Source: Xylophilus rhododendri (lineage in GTDB: Bacteria > Pseudomonadota > Gammaproteobacteria > Burkholderiales > Burkholderiaceae_C). Taken from it: a DNA stretch of 64,000 nucleotides. A program made the translations under genes and the position numbers. The notes beneath the pieces are model-generated. The model was not told the DNA's origin, did not search any database, and saw nothing but the letters and a program-made list of their open reading frames with translations. Shown piece after piece: positions 52,819-62,107 of this stretch. Location: positions 186,001 through 250,000 of the forward strand of contig NZ_CP047650.1 in the NCBI RefSeq assembly GCF_009906855.1, written 5' to 3'. Position 1 is the stretch's first letter; the number at the start of each line of letters is the position of its first letter.

Positions 52819-54255
52819 ATGCGGATACGCAAGGCTAGGTTGGGCGCTTCCAGGTTCTGGGGTGCGGTGGGTTGGTGCGCGATGGTTTCCACCGCCGCTT
52901 TCGTGGGCAATGCCCAGGCACAGGACGCAGCGGGCAGCGCCGCCCTGGTCGAGAAGGGACGCCAGCTGGCCACCGCCGCCGACTGCGCGGCCTGCCACAC
53001 GGCGCCCAAGGGCGGCACGCCTTTCGCGGGCGGCTATCCCATCCTCTCGCCGCTGGGCACGATCTACGCGTCGAACATCACGCCGTCGAAATCGGCCGGC
53101 ATCGGCGACTACAGCCTGGAAGACTTCACCCGCGCCCTGCGCGAAGGCGTGCGCAAGGACGGCGCCCACCTCTACCCGGCCATGCCCTATCCGAGCTACA
53201 CCCAGCTCAGCGACGAGGACACGGCCGCGCTCTACGCCTACTTCATGCACGGCGTGCCGGCGGTCGACAAGGCCGCGCCGCAGACCGACCTGCCCTTCCC
53301 CTTCAACATCCGCATGTCGATGGCGGTGTGGAACGCGCTCTTCCTGAAGGACCAGCGCTTCACGCCCGACGCCTCGAAGTCGGCCGAATGGAACCGCGGC
53401 GCCTACCTGGCCGGCGCCCTGGCCCACTGCAGCACCTGCCACAGCCCGCGCAATGCGCTGATGGCCGAGCAGAACGGCTCGGAGTTCCTGTCCGGCGGCT
53501 CGCTCGGCACCTGGTACGCGCCCAACATCACCTCGGACGCCAAGGCCGGCATCGGCGCCTGGTCCGAAGCCGAGCTGGTGCAGTACCTCAAGACCGGCGG
53601 CGTGCACGGCAAGGCGCAGGCCGCAGGCCCGATGGCCGAGGCCATCGAGAACAGCCTGCAGCACCTGCCCGACGCCGACCTGAAGGCGATCGCCGTCTTC
53701 CTGAAGCAGACGCCGGCCGTGGCCGGCACCGAGCAGCAGCCCCGCTTCGCCTACGGCCAGCCAGCCGTCTCCGAGCTGACGCTGCGCGGCAAGAGCGGCG
53801 ACGTGGACGCCGGCTGGCGCATCTTCAGCGGCAGCTGCGCCCATTGCCACCAGGCGGGCGGCACCGGCACCGACAACGGCCAGTACCCCTCGCTGTTCCA
53901 CAACACCGCCACCGGCGCGGACCGGCCGGACAACCTGGTCGCCGCCATCCTCTACGGCGTGAACCGCAAGGTCGGCGAGCACGACCATTTCATGCCCGCC
54001 TTCGGCGACGACGCCTCCTTCACCGACCGCTTGAGCGATTCGGAGATCGCCTCGGTCAGCAACTACGTGCTGACCCAGTATGGCAATCCCGCGGTGAAGG
54101 TCACCGCCGACGACGTGAAAGTGCTGCGTGCCGGCGGCAAGCCGCCCTTCATCGCGCAGATGCGTCCGCTGATCCTGCCGGCCATCGTGCTGGTGGTGCT
54201 GGTCGTGATCGCCCTCGTCGCCCTGCGCGGCCGCCGCCGCCGTGCCGCCCGGTAA
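52819..54255 (+). CDS. Tri-haem cytochrome c subunit of a membrane-bound GMC dehydrogenase
   Basis: 478 residues. A signal peptide (ending GNAQAQ) is followed by three CxxCH haem sites: CAACHTAPKGG near 55, CSTCHSPRN near 205, and CAHCHQAGG near 340. A C-terminal membrane anchor (LILPAIVLVVLVVIALVAL) is followed by Arg residues. The pattern matches the cytochrome subunits of gluconate, sorbitol, fructose and 2-ketogluconate dehydrogenases, which pass electrons from the flavoprotein to ubiquinone. It is first in the operon, ahead of the small and large subunits. Confidence 0.93.
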   Translation: MRIRKARLGASRFWGAVGWCAMVSTAAFVGNAQAQDAAGSAALVEKGRQLATAADCAACHTAPKGGTPFAGGYPILSPLGTIYASNITPSKSAGIGDYSLEDFTRALREGVRKDGAHLYPAMPYPSYTQLSDEDTAALYAYFMHGVPAVDKAAPQTDLPFPFNIRMSMAVWNALFLKDQRFTPDASKSAEWNRGAYLAGALAHCSTCHSPRNALMAEQNGSEFLSGGSLGTWYAPNITSDAKAGIGAWSEAELVQYLKTGGVHGKAQAAGPMAEAIENSLQHLPDADLKAIAVFLKQTPAVAGTEQQPRFAYGQPAVSELTLRGKSGDVDAGWRIFSGSCAHCHQAGGTGTDNGQYPSLFHNTATGADRPDNLVAAILYGVNRKVGEHDHFMPAFGDDASFTDRLSDSEIASVSNYVLTQYGNPAVKVTADDVKVLRAGGKPPFIAQMRPLILPAIVLVVLVVIALVALRGRRRRAAR

Positions 54256-54267
54256 GGAAAGAAGAAC

Positions 54268-54840
54268 ATGAACTCCCCCTTCGACAAGACGGGCGTGCCC
54301 GCCACCATCTCCCGCCGCAGCGTGCTCGGCACGATCGCCGCGGCCGGCGTGCTGGCCAGCGGCGGCGCGGCCCTGCTGGGCGGCGTGCCGACCGCCCTGG
54401 CGGCCACCGTGCCGGCGGACGATTTCCTGCGCCTCTCGGAATTCCTCACCGGCGGCAAGCCGCTGCAGGCGGCGCTGGCCACCCGCTACCAGGCCTCCCT
54501 GGCCAAGCACGATCCCAAGTTCGACGAAGGCGCCGTCGCCCTGCAGCAGTACGTCGCTGGGGCCAAGGCCGCCAACATCGACGAGCTGCTGGCCCGCCCC
54601 GACCTGAGCGAGCCGCTGAAGAAAAGCATCACCCAGATCGTCTCGGCCTGGTACCTGGGCATCGTCGCCAACGACGACGACGCGGAACTCATCGCCTACA
54701 ACGACGCGCTGATGTACCGCCCCACCATCGATGTGATCGTGGTGCCGAGCTACGGCGGCGGCCCCGACTCCTGGGGCCAGAAGCCGCCCGTCTCGACCAC
54801 ACCGAACGCCGTCCTGGCCCAGGAGAACAAGAAGTCATGA
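54268..54840 (+). CDS. Small (Tat-exported) subunit of the GMC dehydrogenase
   Basis: 190 residues. The N-terminus has a Tat signal, ISRRSVLGTIAAAGVLASGG, consistent with export of the folded flavoprotein as a hitchhiker. The mature part matches gluconate 2-dehydrogenase subunit 3/sorbitol dehydrogenase small-subunit proteins, with DDFLRLSEFLTGGKPL near the start and YNDALMYRPTIDVIVVPSYG near the end. The stop overlaps the flavoprotein start by ATGA. Confidence 0.9.
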   Translation: MNSPFDKTGVPATISRRSVLGTIAAAGVLASGGAALLGGVPTALAATVPADDFLRLSEFLTGGKPLQAALATRYQASLAKHDPKFDEGAVALQQYVAGAKAANIDELLARPDLSEPLKKSITQIVSAWYLGIVANDDDAELIAYNDALMYRPTIDVIVVPSYGGGPDSWGQKPPVSTTPNAVLAQENKKS

Positions 54841-56471
54841 GCACCCAAGAATTCGATGCAGACCTGATCGTGATCGGATCGGGCGTGATGGGCGGCATCA
54901 TCGCCAGCCGCGTCGCCAAGGCCGGCAAGTCGGTGATCATCCTGGAGGCCGGCCCGCGGGTGAAGCGCGCCGACATCGTCGAGACCTACCGCAACGCGCC
55001 GGTCAAGCTGTCCCTGGCCAACATGAAGGCCCAGGGCAGCGGTTCGCCGTTCCCCAACCCGCCGCACATCCCCTCGACCTACGGCAAGTACCTGGTGCAG
55101 ACCGGCCCGGTGTCCTATCCCACCAAGTACCTGCGGGTGGTGGGCGGCACGACCTGGCATTTCGGCTCGGCACTGTGGCGCATGATCCCGAACGACTTCA
55201 AGCTGAAGACCCTGTACGGCCGCGGCCGCGACTGGCCCATCGGCTACGACGAGCTGGAGCCCTACTACTGCGAGGCCGAGGCCGAGCTGGGCGTGACCGG
55301 CGTCGACGGCCAGGACGAGAGCGGCCATGGCGGCCAGGCCTGGCCGCCGCGCTCCAAGCCCTTCCCGATGAAGGGCCTGAACGTGCCCTACTTCATGCAG
55401 CGCATGGACGAGATGCTGCGCCCCGGCGGCTACAACCCGGTGATGGAGCCGCACGGCCGCGCCAGCCGGCCCTACGGCAACCGCCCGGTCTGCGGCGGCA
55501 ACAACAACTGCAACCCGGTCTGCCCGATCGGCGCCAAGTACGACGGCTCGCAGCACATCGACCTGGCCGAACGCGCCGGCGCCAAGCTGCTGGAGAACGC
55601 GGTCGTCTACAAGATCGAGCACGGCTCGGACAACAAGATCACCGCCGTCAACTACAAGTCGCCCGACGGCACCTCGCACCGCCTCACCGCGCGCCACTTC
55701 GTGCTGGCCGCCTATGCGATCGAAGGCCCGAAGCTGCTGCTGATGTCCACCTCGGAGAAGTTCCCCAACGGCATCGCCAACTCCTCCGACCAGGTGGGAC
55801 GCAACCTGATGGGCCACACCGGCATCAGCATGAACGTGATGACCAACGAGGACGTCTGGCCCGGCCAGGGACCGACCGAGCTGCTGGTCTACCTGAACTA
55901 CCGCGACGGCGAGTTCCGCAAGGACATCCCCAGCTACAAGACCAAGTTCCGCAACACGGTCACTTCGGCGCAGACCGCTTCGGACCTGCTGGCCAAGGGC
56001 GTGCTGGGCAGCCAGCTCGATTCCGAGATCCGCCGCATCTCCGCGCGTTCGCTCAACATCGCGGTGGACTTCGAGACCGAAGCCCAGCCGCAGAACCGCA
56101 TCACCCCCAGCAAGACCAAGACCGACGCCATCGGCCTGCCGGTGCCGGAGATCTACTACAGCGTCAACGACTACTGGAACGCCGGCCGCGACTTCGCTGT
56201 GAAGGACCTGCAGAAGATGGCCGGGCTGATCAACGCCGACGTGCTCAAGGTCGACACCAAGCACCAGGACCGCCAGCACATCATGGGCACCACCATCATG
56301 GGCGACGATCCCAAGGACTCGGTGGTGGACCGCGACTGCCGCACCCACGACCATCCCAACCTGTTCATCGCCGGCACGGGGGTCATGCCCTCCTCTTCCT
56401 GCATGAACCCGACGCTGACCGGCGCTGCGCTGAGCGTGCGTATCGCCGACCAGCTGCTCAAGGAAATCTGA
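54837..56471 (+). CDS. GMC-family FAD-dependent sugar/polyol dehydrogenase, catalytic subunit
   Basis: 544 residues. The FAD motif is VIGSGVMGGIIASRVA with the second-strand acid in ILEAGPR. A conserved WHFGSALWRMIPNDF segment and a Cys cluster CNPVCPIGAKYDGS follow, the latter typical of the membrane-bound fructose/gluconate type. The C-terminus holds the catalytic His in RQHIMGTTIMG and NLFIAGTGVMPSSSCMNPT. There is no signal peptide of its own; export probably depends on the Tat-tagged small subunit. It oxidises a sugar, polyol or sugar acid in the periplasm. The exact substrate cannot be read from sequence. Confidence 0.93.
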   Translation: MSTQEFDADLIVIGSGVMGGIIASRVAKAGKSVIILEAGPRVKRADIVETYRNAPVKLSLANMKAQGSGSPFPNPPHIPSTYGKYLVQTGPVSYPTKYLRVVGGTTWHFGSALWRMIPNDFKLKTLYGRGRDWPIGYDELEPYYCEAEAELGVTGVDGQDESGHGGQAWPPRSKPFPMKGLNVPYFMQRMDEMLRPGGYNPVMEPHGRASRPYGNRPVCGGNNNCNPVCPIGAKYDGSQHIDLAERAGAKLLENAVVYKIEHGSDNKITAVNYKSPDGTSHRLTARHFVLAAYAIEGPKLLLMSTSEKFPNGIANSSDQVGRNLMGHTGISMNVMTNEDVWPGQGPTELLVYLNYRDGEFRKDIPSYKTKFRNTVTSAQTASDLLAKGVLGSQLDSEIRRISARSLNIAVDFETEAQPQNRITPSKTKTDAIGLPVPEIYYSVNDYWNAGRDFAVKDLQKMAGLINADVLKVDTKHQDRQHIMGTTIMGDDPKDSVVDRDCRTHDHPNLFIAGTGVMPSSSCMNPTLTGAALSVRIADQLLKEI

Positions 56472-56543
56472 GAGCGCACACTGACGTGGCGCGCCCGGCG
56501 GAACGCTTGGATGGTCACGCGTCCGCATGGACAATGCAGCCCC

Positions 56544-57029
56544 ATGAGTTCCCCCGGATGGCGCAATACCCAGCCCCCGTCGCACCCGGTGTGGCGGCGC
56601 ATGCGCCTGCGGCAGGATTTCGAGGACTCCCAGGTGGCCTCCCGCCTTGAGGAAGCCGACGCGCCCGATCCGGACGTGGCGCCCAGCCGCCTCCCGCAGG
56701 CGTCGCCGCGCGGCCTGCAGCAGCCCCGGCTGCCGGCTTCCCGGCAGGCCCTGCCCTCGCCGCAGGCCCTGCCACCGCACCTGTCGATGCAACAGCCCCG
56801 GCGCCGCCACCATCAGCGCGCGCGGGCCATGTACATCGATCCCTTCCCCGCGCCCCTGCCCCCGGTCGCCCGCCGCGGCGGTGTGCCGGCCTGGCCGAAG
56901 CCACCCGAAAAGAAACCCGGCGTCGGCCGGTGGGTGCTGATCGCACTGAGCGCGGTCCTGGCGTGCGCTGCACTGTGGCTCGCCACGAGATATCTGGTCG
57001 ATATCGTCTGGAAGCTGTCCGCCGGCTGA
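56544..57029 (+). CDS. Small hypothetical protein with C-terminal membrane helix
   Basis: 161 residues from the ATG at 56544 (the frame is open a further 11 codons upstream). The first ~115 residues are Pro/Arg/Gln-rich and disordered. A single hydrophobic helix (WVLIALSAVLACAALWLATR) lies near the end, giving a tail-anchored layout. No family was recognised, and no PIP box is present upstream. The 130 bases after it hold a 25-codon remnant (57067-57144) but no complete gene. Confidence 0.55.
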   Translation: MSSPGWRNTQPPSHPVWRRMRLRQDFEDSQVASRLEEADAPDPDVAPSRLPQASPRGLQQPRLPASRQALPSPQALPPHLSMQQPRRRHHQRARAMYIDPFPAPLPPVARRGGVPAWPKPPEKKPGVGRWVLIALSAVLACAALWLATRYLVDIVWKLSAG

Positions 57030-57162
57030 GCATCCAAGGCTTACTCTTACCCCGGTTGTCATTTAGGTGAACCTGGCCAAGGAAGTGGCGCTGCGCCGGC
57101 TGCAGCCCAGGTTGCGCAGGGAGCTCCGCACGCTGTTCGCCTGAGTGCATCGGTCATGGCGG

Positions 57163-58323
57163 TCAGTGCACGAAGCCGCCCTTGACGTAGCGCACCGGCT
57201 CGGCGTCCATGACAGCGATCAGGGCGCCCATGCCGTCGCCAGTCCCGGCCGCCAGGGCGCCGGTGCCGGTGCGGCAGAGCAGGTCGGATTCGGTCCAGCC
57301 GGTCTTGCCCGGCAGGCCGCGCGTCCGCAGCCAGCCGCCGCGATCGGCGATGAACTGCATGCCGGTCAGCGCGGCCGGCGCCACCCCGGCCACCCCGGCC
57401 ACCAGGGCCAGGGCCTGGCGGGCATCGGGATCGTCGCTGGTGCAGCCCTCGGCGCCCTGCCCCGGCGCCGTCAGCCGCAGCGTGACCAGCCGGCCATCCT
57501 CCAGCAGTTCGGCGCCATCGCCCGTCGCCACGATACGCAGCCGCTGGCCGCGCCAGGAGGCGATGCGGCGCGGCGGGCCGCCATCGCAGCGCACCGCGAA
57601 ATCGGGCACCGCCACCGGGCGGGGCCACAGGCCGGCGGCCTGCAGCGCCTGGCCGGCGCCCTGGGTCTTCATGAAATCGATGGCGGACCAGATGGCGTCG
57701 TCGCCGAGCCTGCCGCCGAAGGCTGGCATGGTGCCGCGGCCCTCACGATCGTGCAGGCCCTCGGCGATGCTCCAGAACAGGTCGCCGTCCGCGCGCCGCC
57801 AGAGCAGCGGCCCGGCCAGGTCCGGCGGCCACATCGCCTGCGCCTGTGCGCCCGGTCCCCGGCCACGGCCGTCCGCGCCGTGGCAGGCGGCGCAATGCTG
57901 CTCGAACACGGCCTGGCCGCGCACCACCGACGCGGCGGTGAAGCCGGTGGGCGACTGGTGGAAGCTGGTGGGCACCGCCTCGGTCAGCACCACATGGGCA
58001 TCGGGCCAGGGCGCCAGCAGGACCAGCGCCACCGCAGCCAGCACCAGCCCGGCCGCCGCGCGGCGCCAGCGCCAGACCAGGGCACACGCGACCACACCCA
58101 GCACCGCCGCCAGCCCCGCGCAGGCCAGCGACCAGGCCAGCCGCCGGGCCTGCCCCAGGTCGATGATCAATGTCTCGCCCGCCGCCCGCAGCGCAAAGGG
58201 CCAGGCCGGCTGTCCGTGCACATCGCCGGTCAGCCGCAGGGCATGCAGCAGCCACAGCAGATCGGACTGCGCCGCCTGCAGCAGCCGCAGCAGCGCGTTC
58301 AGCCATTCGCTGTCGGGAATCAC
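57163..58323 (-). CDS. Membrane-anchored c-type cytochrome coupled to an ABC transporter
   Basis: 386 residues from a GTG start overlapping the ATPase stop as GTGA. The N-terminal region has two hydrophobic helices (about 50-100), then a mono-haem cytochrome domain with CAACHGADGRGRGPG near 150 and a distal Met candidate in GRGTMPAFGG. The C-terminal ~170 residues form a second domain without haem motif, ending GMGALIAVMDAEPVRYVKGG. Coupling of a periplasmic cytochrome to a NitT/TauT importer is unusual and suggests that the imported compound is linked to a redox reaction (inference). Confidence 0.8.
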   Translation of the reverse strand: MIPDSEWLNALLRLLQAAQSDLLWLLHALRLTGDVHGQPAWPFALRAAGETLIIDLGQARRLAWSLACAGLAAVLGVVACALVWRWRRAAAGLVLAAVALVLLAPWPDAHVVLTEAVPTSFHQSPTGFTAASVVRGQAVFEQHCAACHGADGRGRGPGAQAQAMWPPDLAGPLLWRRADGDLFWSIAEGLHDREGRGTMPAFGGRLGDDAIWSAIDFMKTQGAGQALQAAGLWPRPVAVPDFAVRCDGGPPRRIASWRGQRLRIVATGDGAELLEDGRLVTLRLTAPGQGAEGCTSDDPDARQALALVAGVAGVAPAALTGMQFIADRGGWLRTRGLPGKTGWTESDLLCRTGTGALAAGTGDGMGALIAVMDAEPVRYVKGGFVH

Positions 58324-59102
58324 CAGCTCGCGTCGAGGCCGAGATGGCGCAGCGCCAGCCGCCGCAGCTCGGCCAGCCGCGGATCGCCCCGGTGGCGCGG
58401 ATAGGGCAGATCGACCCGGATCTCGGCCTTCACCCGCGCCGGCCGGTCGCTCAGCACGATCACCCGCTGCGCCAGGAACAGCGCCTCCTCCACATCGTGC
58501 GTGACCAGCAGCGCCGAGAAAGCCTTGCGCTGCCACAGCGCCAGCAGCTCGCCCTGCATCTGCAGCCGGGTCAGCGAATCGAGCTTGCCCAGGGGCTCGT
58601 CCAGCACCAGCAGGCGCGGATCGTTGACCAGCGCCCGCGCCAGGGCCACCCGCTGCGCCATGCCGCCGGAGAGCTGGTGCGGATGCACGCCGGCGAAGTC
58701 CGCCAGCCCCACCAGCTGTAGCGCCGCATCGATGCGCTGCTGGTGCTCGCGCCGCCCGCCGCGTGCCTCCGGCCCCAGCGCCACATTGCCGCGCACCGTG
58801 CGCCAGGGATAGAGTGTGGGATCCTGGAACACCACGATGCGCGAGGGATCCGGCCGGGTGATCGCCTCGCCGTCCTGCTCGATGCGGCCGGCCGTCGCCG
58901 GCTCCAGCCCGGCCACCAGCCGCAGCAGGCTCGACTTGCCGCAGCCGCTGGGCCCGAGCAGGGCGACGAATTCACCCGGCGCCACCTGCAGATCGACCTC
59001 GTCGAGCACCTGCAGCGCGCTGTCGCCCACCTGGAACCAGTGGCTCACGCCGCGCGCCTCGATGCGCGCGCCGGCCTCGGTGCGGCTTGCCGTCTCTACC
59101 AT
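58320..59102 (-). CDS. NitT/TauT-type ABC transporter ATP-binding protein
   Basis: 260 residues. Walker A GPSGCGKSS lies near 47, the Q-loop in VVFQDPTLYPWRTV, the signature LSGGMAQRVALARAL, Walker B LLVLDEPLGKLD and the H-loop LLVTHDVEEAL. It belongs to the nitrate/sulfonate/taurine group. Its ATG overlaps the permease stop, and its TGA overlaps the cytochrome GTG, so all are translated together. Confidence 0.95.
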   Translation of the reverse strand: MVETASRTEAGARIEARGVSHWFQVGDSALQVLDEVDLQVAPGEFVALLGPSGCGKSSLLRLVAGLEPATAGRIEQDGEAITRPDPSRIVVFQDPTLYPWRTVRGNVALGPEARGGRREHQQRIDAALQLVGLADFAGVHPHQLSGGMAQRVALARALVNDPRLLVLDEPLGKLDSLTRLQMQGELLALWQRKAFSALLVTHDVEEALFLAQRVIVLSDRPARVKAEIRVDLPYPRHRGDPRLAELRRLALRHLGLDASW

Positions 59103-60166
59103 TTCACGGTCCCCTTCTGCCAGGACAGGGCCCGGTCGCGCAGCAGGAAGAGCAGCGTGATCAGCCCCGAACACAGCGCCGCCATCACCAGCAGCGCGCC
59201 GTACATATTGGCGTAGGCCGCCCAGCCCTGGGCCCACTGCAGGTACCAGCCCAGGCCCGCCTTCACGCCCATCATCTCGGCCGTCACCAGCGTCGAGAAA
59301 CTCGCGCCCAGGCCCATGAAGAGGCCCACGAAGACCTGCGGCAGCGCCGCCGGCACCGCCACTCGCCAGACCAGGAACCACTCCGAAGCGCCCATGGTGC
59401 GCGCCACGTCGTAGTAGGCCTTGTTGACCGCCGCCACGCCCGACCAGCTCAGCACCGCCACCGGAAAGAAGGTGGCCAGCGCGATCAGGAACACGGCCGC
59501 CGAATGACTCGAAGGTGCGAAGAAGAAGGCCAGCGGCAGCAGCGCCGAAGCCGGCACCGGCCCCAGGAAGCGCAGCAGCGGATGCACCCAGTAGCCGGCG
59601 GCGCGCGACCAGCCGATCCACACCCCGGTCACGAAACCCACCAGCCCGCCCAGCACGAAACCGCTGGCCAGCAGCCGCGCCGAATGCAGGGTGGACAGGC
59701 CGAGCCGGCCGTAGTCCTCCAGCACCACCTCGATCAAGGCCTGCGGCGGCGCGAAGAAAGGCGCCGGCAGCCAGGCCAGCTTGGCGGTGGCGATCTCCCA
59801 GAAAGCCAGCAGCAGCGGCGCGGCCACCAGCCAGCGCGCGGCCGGCCGCAGCCAGCGGCCCACGCGGCCGGCATGCCGGCCGGCCACGGTCAGGCCGAGC
59901 AGCAACACGCCCGCGGCCAGCGCCATCCAGCCGGCCTCGTCGGTATAGGCCCAGTCGCTGAAACCCACCACCCGGTTGGGCCAGTACAGGGTCAGCAGGC
60001 CGAGCGCGCCCCATGCGGCGGTGGCCAGCAGGCCCGCCGCGCCGAACGCAGCCGTCGCCGTTCCACCGAAACCCGGTGGCGGCTGCGTGGCCGGCCGGGG
60101 CTTCGCCGCATCTGCTTCGGCCGCAAGGAAGGAAGCGGGTAGGCACCCCAGCGCCGGGCTGCTCAT
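59096..60166 (-). CDS. NitT/TauT-type ABC transporter permease
   Basis: 356 residues with an unusually long N-terminal part: a Pro/Ala-rich start, two helices around 45-65 and 80-97, then the ordinary six-helix permease core from about 115. The EAA loop reads ARTMGASEWFLVWRVAVPAALPQVF. The added N-terminal helices are uncommon for the family and may dock the cytochrome encoded two genes later (inference). Its ATG overlaps the binding-protein stop as ATGA. Confidence 0.93.
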   Translation of the reverse strand: MSSPALGCLPASFLAAEADAAKPRPATQPPPGFGGTATAAFGAAGLLATAAWGALGLLTLYWPNRVVGFSDWAYTDEAGWMALAAGVLLLGLTVAGRHAGRVGRWLRPAARWLVAAPLLLAFWEIATAKLAWLPAPFFAPPQALIEVVLEDYGRLGLSTLHSARLLASGFVLGGLVGFVTGVWIGWSRAAGYWVHPLLRFLGPVPASALLPLAFFFAPSSHSAAVFLIALATFFPVAVLSWSGVAAVNKAYYDVARTMGASEWFLVWRVAVPAALPQVFVGLFMGLGASFSTLVTAEMMGVKAGLGWYLQWAQGWAAYANMYGALLVMAALCSGLITLLFLLRDRALSWQKGTVKW

Positions 60167-61155
60167 GCCAGCACATCCAGCGTGACATGGTTGGCGAAGC
60201 GGACCGGGTCGGTGCTCTTCTTCAGGATGCCGGCGGTGTGGAAGTCGCGGGCGAAGAACTCCACCTCGTTGCGCAGGTTCTTGCCCACCGGGTGGTGGGC
60301 GAAGTTGGTGGAGTGCATCAGCGCCTGCAGCTCGTCCTCGCTCACCTTCGAATACCGGGCGTAGATGCGTGCCGTCTCGCGCGGGTTCTCGGCCGTGAAG
60401 TCAGAGGCCTGGGCCAGCGCCCGCACCACGGCGGCGGCCGTGCCCTTGTCATTGCGCACCAGCTCGCCGCGCGCACCGATCACGCAGCACAGCTTCTGCG
60501 CATATTCGCCGGTGCCGCTGTTGCCCAGTTCCACGAAGCTGCCGGGGTTGCGTTTCTCGATCAGGAACAGGTTGGGATCGCCATCGGCGATCGCCTGGAT
60601 CTCGCCCTTCTTCGCCGCCACGTCCAGCAGGTCGGCCGGGTACACGCGCCACTCCACGTCCTTGCCCAGGCCGCGTTCGGTGAGGTGGATGTCGAAGAAA
60701 TTCTTGGCCGGGCTGTTCTGGTCGCTCACGCCGATGACCTTGCCCTTGAGCTGGCTCTCCCCCGTGACGCCGGCCGACTTCAGCCCCACCAGCCGCAGGC
60801 AGCCGCCGTGGATGCTGCCGACCACCTTCACGTCGAAGCCCGACTCCAGGGGCTTGACCCAGCGGTGGATCAGGCCCGCGCCCACATCGGCCTTGCCGGT
60901 GGCCATGGCTTCGAGCAGCTGGTCGGCAGAGCCGGCCCAGTTGAGCGATTCCACGTCCAGCCCGTTCTTCTCGAAATAGCCGCGCTCCAGCGCCACCGGG
61001 ATCGGTGCCTGGCAGTAGCCCGACTGGCTCCAGGCGAAGGTGATTTTCTTGCGCGGCTGCGCCCGGACGCGCGAGGCCAGCACGCCGGCCGGAACGACGG
61101 CGCCGGCGGCCAGCAGGCGGCGGCGCGAGAAGGTGGTGGGCAGAAATATCGTCAT
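60163..61155 (-). CDS. ABC transporter substrate-binding protein (NitT/TauT type), Tat leader
   Basis: 330 residues. The leader reads FSRRRLLAAGAVVPAGVLAS, a Tat signal. The mature protein has the family pattern of VALERGYFEKNGLDVESLNW, then GSADQLLEAMATGKADVGAG and KGKVIGVSD. A Tat leader implies folding or cofactor binding before export. Ligands in this family are sulfonates, nitrate, cyanate or aromatic carboxylates; none can be assigned. It heads a leftward four-gene operon. Confidence 0.92.
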   Translation of the reverse strand: MTIFLPTTFSRRRLLAAGAVVPAGVLASRVRAQPRKKITFAWSQSGYCQAPIPVALERGYFEKNGLDVESLNWAGSADQLLEAMATGKADVGAGLIHRWVKPLESGFDVKVVGSIHGGCLRLVGLKSAGVTGESQLKGKVIGVSDQNSPAKNFFDIHLTERGLGKDVEWRVYPADLLDVAAKKGEIQAIADGDPNLFLIEKRNPGSFVELGNSGTGEYAQKLCCVIGARGELVRNDKGTAAAVVRALAQASDFTAENPRETARIYARYSKVSEDELQALMHSTNFAHHPVGKNLRNEVEFFARDFHTAGILKKSTDPVRFANHVTLDVLA

Positions 61156-61427
61156 GGCGGCAGTCCTCTTCTTGAGCCTTGGGGCGTGCGGTCCCTCACC
61201 GCACAGGCCGCGACCTTAGGCAGAAACGGCGTGCCGCCCAACGCAGAAATTCCAGCATCGATATGCGGTGACGCAAGCCCTCGGGTTCACCCGCGGACGA
61301 ATGTGCGCGGATTGTTTTTTCTTGCTCGACGAGCGTTGCGGCTTAGTCGGATTGCATCGTTTGCGCCGTGCAATCGCGGTGCAAACATCCGGCCCCTTCA
61401 CAGCGACAACCGGAAAACTTCAGCACC

Positions 61428-62096
61428 ATGTCCCTCCTCGGAAACCGGGTCCACGCGGCCTTCGAACGCCTGCCCGCCGACCTGATCGCCGCCGCCCGCG
61501 GCCTGCCCACCGCCGTCATCGGCGATGTCTCGCAACGCCTGTTCAGCTTCCACGGCGGCTACGACAACTACTCGCAAAAAGCGCTGGCCTTCGCCGGCAC
61601 CGCCTTCACCGTGCGGGTGCGGCCGGGCGACAACCTCTTCCTGCACAAGGTGCTGGACATCGCCCTGCCCGGCGACGTGGTGGTCTGCGATGCCGGCGGC
61701 GCGCTCGACAACGCCATCCTCGGCGAGATGATGGGCCGCTATGCCGCCTCGCGCGGCGTGGCCGCCATCGTCATCAACGGCGCGATCCGCGACCGCGCCG
61801 GGCTGCGCACGTTGCCCATCCCGGTCTACGGACGCGGCGTCACGCCCAACGGCCCGTACAAGAGCGGCCCGGGCGAAGCGGGGTATCCGGTGTCGATCGG
61901 CGGCGTGTCCGTGGCCTCCGGCGACCTGGTGGTGGGCGACGAGGACGGCGTCATCGTGCTGCCCCGCAGCGAGGCCGCCTCGGTGATCGGGAAGGCCCGT
62001 GCGCATGCCGCCGTCGAAGAAGGCTGGGCCGCGCAGATCGCCGCCGGCACCTGGCCGCGCGGCTGGGTCGATGCCGCCCTGGCGCAGCTCAAGTGA
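61428..62096 (+). CDS. RraA-like protein (second copy type)
   Basis: 222 residues. RraA/HMG-aldolase-like fold with PTAVIGDVSQRL, a GDVVVCDAGGALDNAILGEM segment, IVINGAIRDRAGLR (conserved Arg-Asp pair) and GDLVVGDEDGVIVLP near the C-terminus. The ATG at 61428 is chosen over the longer frame because relatives start near here. It lies 11 bases before a Bug binding-protein gene, echoing the RraA-like gene at 3.9 kb but of clearly different sequence. A lyase or decarboxylase on a small keto or hydroxy acid is likely. Confidence 0.87.
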   Translation: MSLLGNRVHAAFERLPADLIAAARGLPTAVIGDVSQRLFSFHGGYDNYSQKALAFAGTAFTVRVRPGDNLFLHKVLDIALPGDVVVCDAGGALDNAILGEMMGRYAASRGVAAIVINGAIRDRAGLRTLPIPVYGRGVTPNGPYKSGPGEAGYPVSIGGVSVASGDLVVGDEDGVIVLPRSEAASVIGKARAHAAVEEGWAAQIAAGTWPRGWVDAALAQLK

Positions 62097-62107
62097 GGTG
62101 CGCGGCC

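Noticed and set aside
57067..57144. 25-codon GTG frame ending in Arg/Leu-rich sequence
   Set aside because: Too short, no ribosome site; at most a gene remnant.
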